This document shows, piece after piece, positions 25,079-37,162 of a stretch of 64,000 bases of DNA (position 1 is its first letter; every line of letters starts with the position of its first letter). The notes below the pieces were generated by a model, which searched no databases, was not told the origin of the DNA, and worked only from the letters and a program-made list of their open reading frames with translations. The stretch is from Ptiloglossa arizonensis (taxonomy: Eukaryota; Arthropoda; Insecta; Hymenoptera; Colletidae). The translations under genes and the position numbers were made by a program. The stretch is from NCBI RefSeq assembly GCF_051014685.1, contig NC_135053.1, positions 1,116,001 through 1,180,000 on the forward strand, given 5' to 3'.

Positions 25079-28000
25079 ATGATTCAGATTAGATCTATTT
25101 TAATTTATGGTATATCTTTTTTATCGTTAATGTTACTTCTTTTACTCTACATACTTGGAGCTGCTCGTTATATTACGGATTTTGAAGAAAATACTTGTGA
25201 TATGACATATATGTTTGAATTTCCGCAATATGTGGTACGTAAATATAATATGAAATTTGTTGTAATTAAAAATATTAATAAATACTACCCGATTTTATTT
25301 TAATCCTCTTTAAACATTCAATTGCATTATGCCAAATTATACTAATTATACAATATTGTGATTATAAGTAACTATTAATTTGGATTAATATAATGTTATT
25401 ATGAAAATTTAAAAAAAATTTTCATTAATATTAATAGTAATTGTTTTTTAAAATGAATAAAAATTATACAAAAATTTATATATTAAATTTGATTAAAACT
25501 GTTTCTATTAATTTTCATGTTATTGCTAACTGATTTATAACTTGAAGAATATAATTAAAAAACTAATAATTACAACAATCAAACATTATATATGCTTTTA
25601 TATCATGAAGAATGTTATTTTACTATTTACATTATTATGATTTCATATGATATAAAAAGTTTATTATTAATATCAGAGAGTATCCTTGGATAATAAAATA
25701 GAAGAACAATATCCTAGATATGGATTATATGCTTATGGAGAAGGTTTTATTACGGAAAAACTTAGAAGAATGTATTTCTCAGGAATACCAATACTTTTTA
25801 TACCAGGCAATGCTGGATCTCACGAACAAGGTTTTTGTAATTCATGCATAATATTGTAATTCCTTCTATCTTGGATGAAAATTATTTTTAATATATTTAC
25901 TCTTTTTTAGTAAGGTCTCTTGCTTCTGTGAGTTTGAGGAAGAGTTTAGATGGGACACCATTTCATTTTGACTATTTTACAGTTTCATTAGGAAAGGATT
26001 ATTCTGCTTTATATGGAGGTATAAATATAAATAAAATATATTTTAAATAATTCAAATTCTTGTTAAATATACTGAGTAATAATTTTTCTATAATATAATG
26101 TACGAAGATAGTTATTAAAATTTCTTAAGAATTTGCTTAATATGTTAAGGTATTAATTGATAAATTTATTTATTCATCCAAGGTGTACTAATGGAAGAGA
26201 CTTTATATGTTTCATATTGTATACAAAAAATTTTAAGTTTGTACAAATTTAATGTAGAGAATATTGTACTGATTGGACATTCAATGGCAAGTATAAAAAT
26301 CATATACTTATAATAATTATAATAAAAATATTAAAATATGTTTCTATCTTGTTAGGGAGGCATTATAGCTAAGGGTTCTGTCTTATTAACACCAAATATA
26401 AATGCTAGTGTTGCAAGTATTATTATTACTTTGGCTACTCCCCATACACCAATACTAGTATTAGACAGTACTTTTGCCAGTTATTATCATAACTTAGAAA
26501 ATCGTTTAAAAGAAATTAAAGATGCTGGAACAAGTGTGATATCAATAGGAGGTGGACCACGAGATGTACTTGTGACCTCAACACAAATTTTAGATTCCAC
26601 AGCTGATATTAATATCCTTTCTACTAATATACCAGATGTTTGGAAATCTACAGATCATTTATGTATTCTTTGGTGCAAACAATTAGTGCTCTCTATTGTA
26701 CGTTTATTATTTGACTCTGTTAGTATTTCTGAGAAGCCTCCTAAAATCTCTTCCTCGATTGATAAAAAATTGCAAGCTGCATCATATCATCTTCATCATG
26801 TAAGAAATTTTATTAATATATTTGATGTATAACACGATTCCTAATGTAATTAATTTTACAGCGTGCCTCGGGAAAAAGATTATATGATTATAAAGAAACA
26901 GTAGACTTTGAACTTGGTGGTGAGTGGATAGAAAATATTCAAAGGCATTATACATGGAGTAATAAAAATTTATCTAAAAGAACATCCCCTATTTATCTTA
27001 TGGTTAGACTGAGTGGACAACCAGAGCATTTAACTATTGACACTGTAAACTTAGAATCTAAAGATTGGTTGTTTGTATGTACAGCATCTAGCATACAAGG
27101 GCAATCAAGAGTTTGGTAATAATACTTTTTGTTCTGTTTTTACATAAAAACATACCATATTGAAGTCATTATTTTATAATAATAAAATATAAAATATATA
27201 ATATATATCATCTTTATGAATTGTGTTTATTAGTAACTGGGGTTGGAACTTAACGAATCTAACAAGAATTTTACCAGATCCTGTACATTATCTAAGAAAA
27301 ACTGTTGACTTAAATCTTCAAGAAATAAAATACCCTGGTGTAACACATATTATAGTAAGAATTGATCAAAAAAATTTTAAAAAATATGTTGAAGTAAATG
27401 TTGATTTGTATTCTTACAATACAAGGCTTATACCTATTAGAGGCAGTATACCTCTATTGAAAAATTTATTTGTAAGACCTAAAGTAAAAAAATCTGACAT
27501 TGGGCATATCAGATATTATGCTACTTTTGATAATATTATAGATGTTATAACAGTTGAACTTGTAGCATCTGAATGCATAGACATAAATGCAAAACATCAT
27601 GCAGTTGTTGAATTATCTGAACCATGGAGTATTGGTGTTACACAAATTCAGCATTTTACAGTTATGTAAGTATAACTATATTTTAAAATATAGTATAAAT
27701 TCTATACTAAATTTTTAACATTTTAGAGATAATGGACCAAAAACAATGAAAGTCCAAACCAGATATAAATATTCTAACGTTTCTGCAAGTTTAAGAATAA
27801 CTTTAGATCCTTCATGTTCTTATACAATTAATATTCAGAAAGGTGGTATTATAGATCAAATTTCCTGTACTGTAAGAGATCGTTGGTACCTTCTATATAC
27901 CACAATTATTAGTTTACTTTTAATATTTTTATCGATACGAATTAATCACAACCATGAACAAATTCCAACAATAATGGTGACAATATTCCTCTCATTTTAT

Positions 28001-28919
28001 TATGATTTAATGTTTGAATGTTTAATTGCTTTGGCAATTCTTTCTATATTTGCCATTGGACTATGCCTTACTATTATATTCCTTGGTTCAGTAGCACACA
28101 GTATTGCTGTTAGGTAAGAATATATAATTACGTATTTGTAGTATATTAAATTCTACAGGGTTAATCAATTTTTTTTATTAGGTTTCTAGCACGTGTAATA
28201 ACTTATTCAATGACAACATCAGATTGGCTACTTGGAGCACTAAATCAGTTGCCACTTATTACAACGATTCTTGTTTTATCTTTAATTTCTGGAACTTGTG
28301 GAGCTTTAGCTATGTTAATTTCAGTTTTTTTGTATTTTTTAAATTTGATGAGAATGTATGAAAATTACTTAGAAGAATTGTTAATGGCTTCATTGCAACA
28401 TTTCAACTGGCCAGTACGATTTAGAAATATGAAAGACTCTAAAGAACACGAAGATACAAGGCAAAAAATATTCAACCACCTTATTCTTTTTCTCCTTTGG
28501 TGTTTTACTGCTGTTCCAGCTATACCGTCTGTACTCGTTTGGGCAAAAAATTTTAGGTGTGTACTTGATATTTACATTACATATTTATTCATGTTTATAT
28601 GTATGTGAAAAATTTAATATAGTTTAACATAAATTTGTTGTATGTTTGTTTTAGTTATGATAAGAGACTTTCTACCGAGGATCCTCTGTTATATCAAAGT
28701 TGGATAGTTTTAGTAGCATGTAGTACTTCAGGGCGGTTACAAATTCCTCCTAACTATCTTGGCATTCGGTCACGAATATTATCCAGTATATTGTGTTTCT
28801 TAGGTTGGATTGTACTTTCAATGGGAGCTGCATCCCGTCCACCCTTTTATCAGTATTATATCCCACCTATCACTGCTGGAGTTTCTAGTCTTATTACATT
28901 AAATTTCATTGTTTCATAA
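25079..28919 (+). CDS. PGAP1: GPI inositol-deacylase (PGAP1)
   Basis: PGAP1 removes the acyl chain from the inositol of GPI anchors in the ER, allowing GPI-proteins to leave it. Ten coding exons join in frame: 25079-25234, 25677-25830, 25911-26018, 26183-26286, 26356-26799, 26862-27115, 27234-27665, 27727-28113, 28182-28556 and 28655-28919. The sum is 893 codons (892 residues; human 922). An N-terminal membrane segment (SLMLLLLLYILGAA) is followed by the lipase domain with IPILFIPGNAGSHEQ and GHSMGG, whose serine is residue 173. The luminal beta-rich region contains CNWGWNLT, and several hydrophobic helices form the C-terminal third. The intron after exon 4 begins with GC (gcaagt) rather than GT and falls between Met174 and Gly175, inside the catalytic motif. 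STUB1 lies tail-to-tail about 700 bp downstream. Confidence 0.95.
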
Positions 28920-29616
28920 CATATTCATCAAAGGAACCTCTGATGTACGAACACTTTGTATAACACATATCAATTTCGTGTTTATACATTGTGTCTAATA
29001 TATGCTATTTGTATGAGAACAGTTTATTTAAAAGAAAATTGAATCTGTAATATAATAAGAAATAAGACTATATGGCAATTATAATAACATGAGAAAAAAT
29101 GTTAAAACATTTAAAGGTATGTTTTACTTACCATGAATTAACACCATTATTTTCTAATAAACAACTACTTAAACAATTAGGAATTCTTTTCCACACATCA
29201 CAAAATAAATGACTTTATTTATCATTTATGAGAAAAAGAGATATACAATTGTAGTATATATGACCAATATTTGTGTATGACATATATCATCTAATAACCC
29301 ATTTAAGGGCACTGTGTTATTTTTTATTTTTAATACATCAATACTCGAGATTTAAGACAACGCTTATACAATAAATTTTCTTTATTATTTATCATTAATT
29401 ATTCTCCAATTACTTAATATACTTAAAAATAATAATAAACTGAATACATTCAGTTAAAGTAAACAAAATTTGACTCAAATTTTATAAAATGCATGGTCTA
29501 TTTACTGTTCATAAGGCAATGATATGCACATTTATGTAAATTAACAGAACTCGTAAATAATCATGAGATATACAATTCTTTATCATAAAAGTATGACAAT
29601 AACTTAACTATACATA
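28920..29616. other. Tail-to-tail spacer between PGAP1 and STUB1
   Basis: This AT-rich DNA holds the two convergent 3' UTRs. I see no open frame or repeat worth listing. Confidence 0.4.
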
Positions 29617-31576
29617 TTAATAATATAATGCCCACTCATTTTCTTGTAGAAACGTATCTACTACTTCTTTCATTGCTAAATTAGGGATCAACTGATCTTG
29701 AGTTAAACGAACTCTGGTAACTGGATCAAAGTGTCCTACCCTTTCCAAATGTTCTTCAATGTCTTTTCGTTCATATGTAATTCCACTTGGTGTAATTACA
29801 GGTTCTTGCAAAATTTCAAAACTGATCTTTCCACATAAATAATCGGGTACTTCTCTATTCTACTTAATGTATTCATAAAAATCACACATAAAACATAATT
29901 ATATTTATTTGTATTTAATTAAAAAGTTCAAAAAGAATTAAAAAGTATACACTCACCCTTCTTCTTTCATCAACTTTTGCAAATAAATCATTAAGGCGAG
30001 CTATACATGTATCCCTCTTTTCTTCTATATCTTCTTTTTGTCTTGCAAAATCTTTAGATGTAGTTTCTTCTTCAGTTTTATCGCTTGTATCTTTTATTGT
30101 TTCTTGTTCTTTCATAGCAGCTAAACTTCGTTCAGCATCCTCTACTATTAATTGATTCAAGTACGATTGTAATTCAATATCTTGAATAATCCTTTGTTCT
30201 TCCCTTAATTGAAATCGACGTTTCCGTGCTTGTCTTAAAATACTAGTCATATCATCTCCATAGTTTAGTTTTTGTTCCTTCGCCAAATCCACAGCTATGC
30301 CATTATTTGAGATCAGTAATCGCACAAAGGATAAGTTTCAAATCATTGTAAAAACCATGAATATATAATTACAAAATATTTCTATATAACCACATTCTAT
30401 TGATAATGTCATTAAAGTGTAATATAAAATTAAAAGTATTTTTTAATAACAAATGCAAACTATTTTTTAAAAAACCATAAACTTACATAATTTCAGTGAA
30501 CTATGAAATTAATCAATTAGTACACATATAATGTAAGTCTCACCCCTCTCCAGAGAATATAAAAAATGATTATACTTTTGAATTTATAATATTTATTTTA
30601 ATAATTATGAATATTAAACTCAAGACATTAAAATTAAAAATATTAAATGTATTATTAACAAAATTTACAACCATTTTATTAGAATTATAGGATAGTGATG
30701 AATCAATTATCTACAACTAAATCTCTTCAGAGCAAACTAGATTACGGTAGATGTTATTTGACATTGTCTGGACTTATTATACAGTTAATCAATTTAATAT
30801 TTGTAATTTGAGAACAATAATTAACAATATTTTTTAACAATATTCAATGTATACACAAAAAGGAAGGATGTATTTGCATTCATTAAAACATAAAATTTAT
30901 ATGTTATATATAATAATTGCTAAAAACATGTATGTGTATATAGCAGATATTCAACAAATAAATGTAATATTCTTTGTGTACAGTGTTAAAGTATTAAATA
31001 AATATTATTATAATATTTGACATTCTTTAATTTGTATAAAAAAGAAATTTACAAGCATAATCAAATAAAAATCTAGGACCAAAGCTTAGTACAAAGCATG
31101 TTCAAAACAAATTTTGATCCAGACACTGCTATGTTCTAATTCCTTATCCATGGTTTAAAAAAAAGAATGAAATTTCTAAATAAAAATATAAGTACGTACC
31201 TCTCTGTAAGGGTTTGACAGCTTCATCAAAGAGTTCCAATTCCAGAAGTGCAAGACCCAAGAAAAAATGACCCTTTACTAAACATGGATCGATATCGAGA
31301 GCACGTCTGCAGTCTTGACATGACAATTCCCATCGTTTCAATTTCAAATGACACAACGCTCGGTTCGTAAAATATAACGCTTGGGATGGATTTTTAATCT
31401 GCAGAAATGAGATGCAGTGTTGTAATTTGCTTGCATATACTCATAATGACACTCACAATTGCTTTGGTGTAGCAGTACGCAGCATCCTCATACTTATGAA
31501 GATTAAAAAGACGATTTCCTTGCTCCTTCAACTCTTTGTCGGAGAGGTTGGCGGTTGTAAACATTTTACTCATCAT
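29617..31576 (-). CDS. STUB1: E3 ubiquitin ligase CHIP (STUB1)
   Basis: CHIP binds the C-terminal EEVD of Hsp70 and Hsp90 through TPRs and ubiquitinates their clients through a U-box. Exons are 31457-31576, 31200-31398, 29957-30294 and 29617-29859, totalling 300 codons (299 residues; human 303). Residues 10-130 hold three TPR motifs ([59 protein letters not shown]). A charged helical hairpin follows, and residues about 220-299 are the U-box ([20 protein letters not shown] and [12 protein letters not shown]). The start could be either of two adjacent Met codons. The acceptor of the last exon is placed so that ERRR joins [11 protein letters not shown]; a second AG four bases downstream would break the frame. 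Confidence 0.95.
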
Positions 31577-32529
31577 ACAATAAATTTTATCTTATGTAGT
31601 TATCTTCCTACATAGGAATTGTCGTAGATCGACACTCTTAATTCTCCTTAGAGAAAATATGAGTTGTATAGTTAAAAAATCGACCAACAAAATAGTATCA
31701 TACAACTTTAAATAAATATATGTTCCTTCGCTTTCCTCATACACTTGATAATCATTGACCGAAGTATGACAAGTATATAAACAGAGCTGAAGGAAGCTGC
31801 TTTCGACATAAAGCTACATTTTCAAGAAACGTTTCATGCTTTAATACATATTCAATGTCTAATATTTTCTAATTTTTATCTAAATTTTGATATTCTATAT
31901 ACTTTTTGCAATTCAAGAGAATTGAATTTACGATAAAATAGATAATTTCTCTTCCTATTGCATATATTTTTCTTCATAATTTCGAAAAAATATAATTAGC
32001 AATATAGGAGACAGAAATTTATATACAAGATGTTATAATTTATAACGCATCAATTTGTTAATGTTGTTATTGAAACTATAATGTAGCCAATTTTTTTGTA
32101 ATTATAACCCTATGTATGCATTATATGCAACGAGTGCTTCGTAAGAAATAAACATTGTTTCATTTACCAGTTTTGAAAAGATATTTTATTTTAATCGATA
32201 ATTACAAAATTAAAATGGAAATATTAGAAAAAGGACGTGTATAACCATAAAAATGTAAATATAAATGTAATTCGGAGAATTATTAAAGAACTTTTAGCAT
32301 TTACATATGTGTTAAGAACTTGTAACATTAGTGATTAAATAATTTTAGTTACTTAATCAAAAAGTTTTTTATAATAATGTCTAGAACTTATGTTGTTTTC
32401 ATACTGTATATTCTTAAAATAAATATTTATTTATTATTTGTACATTTTAACATTTTCTTGATCTTAAAAAATAACAATCATATTGTACAGTCATATTTTT
32501 TTTATTGCAATTTTATATTACTTTGCATT
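31577..32529. other. Spacer between STUB1 5' end and NUDT6-like 3' end
   Basis: The right part is the 3' flank of the NUDT6-like gene and the left part is the STUB1 promoter side. The CpG content is slightly higher just upstream of the STUB1 start. No further gene is seen. Confidence 0.4.
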
Positions 32530-33889
32530 TTATACATTTTCATTATCAATTTTTGATATACTGTATATAGATATAGGCTTTTTAAAAATAGGATGAACTG
32601 AATACTCTACAGTAATTCCCATTTTGTGCTTGAAAAATTCAAACACTTTTTTTGCCATCAATTTATTATTTTGATGTACTTCTGAATGTTCCATGTATTC
32701 ATTGAACTATAAAAATAACAAAAGGTAGTAATAGTAGATACAAAATTCATAAGTATATTAACATAAAAAAACTAATGCATACTACTACAAGTGAATATAC
32801 ACTTTCACTTCCATTTGATAGGATGTGGTTGAATGATTTAGCCAATTGACAGTACATTTGTGGTAGTATGAACAAATATTTTTGAATTTGGTGTACAATA
32901 AAAATCATTACCTTCATCCATTTACATTCAGAAATTTCTCTGTCACACATTTTAATGTTATAATTAATAGGAGACAAATAAAAAATTATATATATATCAG
33001 AACAACTAAATGCATAGTCATGGGCATGTCTGAAACCTATTAAACATTTTAAAGTAGTTTCAATACCAGTTTCTTCTAACACCTCTCTTTTTACAGCTAT
33101 TTCTAAATCTTCTCCTACAATAAGTAAAGAGACAACTATCAATTTCTTAATTAATAATACAATAATAAAATATTAATAATAAAATTATGTACCTGGTTCT
33201 ACAAAACCACCTGGCAGTTTCCAGAATGGTGCTTTATTTATATACTTTTCTTTAATAACTAAGAGCTCGTCAGTTTTTTCGTTATATACAAATGCTCCAA
33301 CACCTAAATTTGTATGAGCATAATGTGGAACATTGCATTTTTCATCTGTCGATAACCATTGATATAATGTAACATATTCTTCTCGTGCATGATGAAATTT
33401 AAATCCATTCTTTACAAGTATTGGTACCCATTCAGAGTGTGGTAAATGTACACGAAACCATATTGTGCGCTTTTTATTTTTTATCCACTCTTTTAAAGAA
33501 ACTATAATTAAGTTATATTTAAAATACAAGCATAAATTGTATAATAAAAATTTTTGTACTGAATTTTCCGAAATGTTTTCTAATCTCGGCAAAAAATAAA
33601 ATACTTAAAAACTTTTGTAATACAACAAATATTATATATATTACACACCTGTAAGACGTTTAGTAAATTCTTCAGATTCACAAGATTCTTCGTTCGAGTC
33701 GACAGTTACACCATTATAATGATCGTTTTGTCCCTTAAAACTCTTCGAAGCCATAAAAACGGAAGTTTTAGTATAATACGTTGTATAATACAATATAGGG
33801 AAAAAAATAATACGAGATTTGGGAAAAAATTGTTTGCGATTTAGTACCGTGATAACGTGACAAAGTTTTGATATTACAATACTGTGCAT
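32530..33889 (-). CDS. NUDT6: NUDT6-like Nudix hydrolase
   Basis: Nudix hydrolases cleave nucleoside diphosphates linked to another moiety; the physiological substrate of the NUDT6 branch is poorly defined. Exons are 33649-33754 (or up to 33889), 33193-33501, 32912-33114 and 32530-32706. From the ATG at 33754 (MASKSFKGQND) the protein is 264 residues. From the in-frame ATG at 33889 (MHSIVISKLCHVITVLNRK) it is 309, near human NUDT6 (316). I give the longer span because the added N-terminus has basic and no acidic residues, like a mitochondrial presequence. The NUDT6 N-domain (TIWFRVHLPHSEWVPILVKN, FKFHHA) precedes the Nudix box (GGFVEPGEDLEIAVKREVLE then ETGI), which keeps the metal-binding REVLEE. 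The frame stays open further upstream to 34051. Confidence 0.88.
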
Positions 33890-34573
33890 TCGAATATTCA
33901 CGAGTCTATACAAATGATAAACATTACCGTAAATAGTCTTGTGATCTAGTCTCGTAATGGTGCATAAACACTTCTGGAAGTCTTTACGTAATACGAATTT
34001 AAATTTTTTTATAGCGATATCTGCAACATAAACGTAAACACAATGTAACATTCTAACCTAACTCTGTTATTATAAAAAGTTTAATAATAAAGGTATTATG
34101 TAATTTGTAATAAAATATCTTTTATTCTGTATGTAAAAATAATTCTTACTACTCACACATGTACAATATATGTATTTATTGTACATAGTGCCTTGATTTA
34201 CGTATGTATCGTATCGCGAAAAGTGTTTAAAAAAACTTATTGAACAATTATTTTTAGTCTTATCATTCTCTTATGTGACCTACAAATTAGTGTAAACACA
34301 TTTAAAGATGACTTGATTTTTATTATAAGATTTTTGTAACAATTATTATATTGCATAATTTAATATTATACATGAAATATTATACTTGTTCATTAAATAC
34401 GGTAATAAAAATATGCGTAATTCATTTTATATACCAAGCAGTATTATAAATATGTATTTATATCTTTTATTCAGTCTATTTGAAGTAAATGTTACACGTT
34501 CGTTAAAACAAATATACAACCAGAATGATAATGATAATATTATAATACAACTGAACAATAAAACTTAAAAATA
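33890..34573. other. Spacer between NUDT6-like gene and fucosyltransferase 3' end
   Basis: The left part (to about 34,050) is open in the NUDT6 frame and probably its 5' UTR or promoter. The rest is AT-rich and is the fucosyltransferase 3' flank. Nothing else is recognised. Confidence 0.4.
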
Positions 34574-37162
34574 TTAGAGGGTACAATCTTGTTTTTTGTT
34601 AAAAAATAACTCCATATCCTTGTACACCTTTGTAGTAGGAACATTATAATGAAGAGCCTCGCAAATGCGACAATAATGCCTTGAGATGCTACCGAAATAA
34701 CCATGTTCATTAATTACTTCGTAATATCTACGCCATTCGTGATACTCGAGATATTTGTCATCGTGACGATTAAGATACTGGATATAGTTTGCTAAAGCGG
34801 CCGGGTTAGCGAAATCGCTAACATGAAGAAACGAATAAGGCGGTAATAACTGCTCGCAATCTTTCTTTGATGCACCCATTATTATCGGTATCGTCATTTT
34901 GTGATAACCGTTCCAAAATACTTTTTCCGTTATGTATTCCTTACAGTTCGAATTCTCGAAAGCTAGATAGAATTTGTAAGTATTTAAAGCTAAGCAATCC
35001 TTATCGAAATGACCCGGGCATGCAGTCCTATTGCCGTTTAGGCATTTTCCGTATATATCTAGATCCTTCCCAAGAATCGATTTAAGCTTATTTATGTAAT
35101 TCCATCTTCCGTTCGTACCGGCACAGTTGCTACCCATTACAGCAACAAGTTTCGTCTTCAATTTTTGAATAGAACTCTTTGGAAAATTTTCATCTTGGGA
35201 ATTTACGAAGGATCTGGAAATTACTCGGCCGTAAGGTACCGGTACATCGCTATCTGTTCGATAGGTCATCGACCAATTAAATAGGTCATTATATTTCCAC
35301 ACTTCTTGATTTCCGTAGAGAAAAGTGTGCATTGGTGATTCATCAGTCAAAAAGATCCACCTTTGATCCCATCGGTGTCTAGTTGGCAACTCTGACGTGC
35401 TTTTTGTCAGATGTAAATGAAATACAACCGCATCTGCTGCGTCTAAATCTTTTGACCGGTAAGTTAATATACATCTTTTTACCGAACAATTTTTCCAAGG
35501 TGAAAATCTAAAAAACAAATTCAGGTCAATGAAATCATGATACTTTAATTTTAAAGCTAATTAATTGGAAAATTTAATACGTATCGGTATCGTTAAACTA
35601 ATAATCGGTTTCTTTTATTTTATGTAATGTATTATGATAATACCAATGTTTTATTAACTTATTATTTGTAAAACGTTTGATGTGTCTGCGTTCCAAGAAT
35701 TTTCCATGCTTCCAAATTAAAATCAAATATGGCAACTTTTTTGCATTAATTCTCGGTGATGGAAAATGTCCTTCGGAAGAGAAAAGCCACCTTCCAAGCG
35801 AAGTCATTTTACTAATCTAATACAGATAAAGGCGCGAGTTAATGATATGTCGTAAGTACCAAGCGGAAGCTGTCAAGGGGACCCTACAATTGAAGAGATC
35901 AAAATCAATTGGACGCTCAAAGCCACTTTCGTGACTGTGAATTATGTCTTCCATCTCATGACAGCTAGCCTTCCTTTCTAGAATACAGACAGCATGTGTT
36001 TACGATTTTGCGTGAAAAAAGTTACTGGGTGTCAGAATATAGGTGTGCAAGCAACATTAACTCTCTTATACCGTGATATTATTTATATACATATAAATAG
36101 GGATTTATGTAAACAAAATTAAAATAATCGTCATATAAAAATAAATGTATACAATATTTAATTGTTTGAAATCGTGAGAAATTCGAATCTGAAACAAAGT
36201 AGTTTTTTTATGGAATTTAAATCTAAAATTGAAGACAGGCATAAAATTACAAAAATCAATTCGACGTTTCGATCCTAGTTTTGGGAAAATTAGTAATTTC
36301 CCTAGTAAAGGGAAATTTCTTGGTTCTATTTTTGATCGAAGAAATAATATATAACATTGTATATAATACATTTACACGTGACCAACCAACCTAAGAATTT
36401 ATCAAATAAAAATGAAAAGTTAGATCCATACTAGAAGTGGGATGGAACCAAACATTGAATTCAAAATGAGAATTTATTCTTATATCATAGATGTCGTGAT
36501 TATTTGTGTCGTCCGGTCGACATGGGTCCCCGATTCAGCGGTTCCGGTTTTCAGTTTTCAGCCTTTGTAATTGACTGACACGTGTTTTTATTATTCTATT
36601 TCTTCTTGCTAATAGGTATCGAAGACAGTTATATTTTTCTCGTAATCCTTATAAGGATCTGAAGTTCCTTATAGCACTACTTTTAATTGTGCGTAAAAAA
36701 AAAAAAAAAAAAGCGTACACCAAAAAAAAGATATTGTACAGAACAAACCGTTCGACTTCTGCATTCACCCCGCCAAATTCCATCAAACTGTTTACAATAT
36801 CCTTTTCTTTTGCACAATGGCGCGAAGTCTGACAATGTCAGTATACCAAAACCGAGGAAATCAAGTATTTTTATTTTCATGGTACAATTAAAAGAAAGGA
36901 GTGTACTATTTTAATTAAGTTTCGCGACAACTACACACAAACGTACCTGCTTGTCGGTAAAATTTCGTGTCCTCATTGGTGTCATCAAGACTTCCGGGGT
37001 ATACTTTCGAAGTTCCGTCTGTCCTGTGGATGTTTCCTTATCGATTTTCTTATCGATTTTTTCATTAACTCGGCTTAGTAAAATAATAAAAACGGCACAA
37101 AAAATTGTAGAACCAACGCATAGAAGCAGCAGGCGTTGCACGTATCGCGGAATTCTGAGCAT
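34574..37162 (-). CDS. GT10-family alpha-1,3-fucosyltransferase (FucTC-like)
   Basis: GT10 enzymes transfer fucose from GDP-fucose onto glycans in the Golgi; insect members include FucTA (core alpha-1,3), FucTB, FucTC and FucTD. Exons are 36947-37162, 35659-35816 and 34574-35507, giving 436 codons (435 residues). Residues about 8-30 are a signal anchor (RLLLLCVGSTIFCAVFIILL), making a type II Golgi protein, followed by a short stem. The catalytic half contains DAVVFHLHLTK, the GT10 donor-site region (FYLAFENSNCKEYITEKVFW) and the cysteine-rich tail YCRICEAL. The FucTC assignment is a judgement from overall resemblance. The exon 2 donor (gttaat) is weak, and the exon 2 acceptor was chosen (gtattag before ATTAGTAAAATG) because the nearer AG breaks the frame. 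CpG is frequent here, unlike in most neighbouring genes, suggesting an unmethylated, regulated gene. Confidence 0.87.
36695..36712. repeat. Poly(A) tract of 18
   Basis: An uninterrupted run of A lies in intron 1 of the fucosyltransferase gene. Confidence 0.9.

Noticed and set aside
18739..31576. FKBP8, cyclophilin B and CHIP as a chaperone gene cluster
   Set aside because: They are unrelated families on both strands with ordinary spacing, interleaved with PGAP1. Chance proximity explains it, and I know of no conserved insect cluster of this kind.
36687..36914. 75-codon plus frame in the fucosyltransferase intron
   Set aside because: It begins in the translated poly(A) tract and has no family resemblance.
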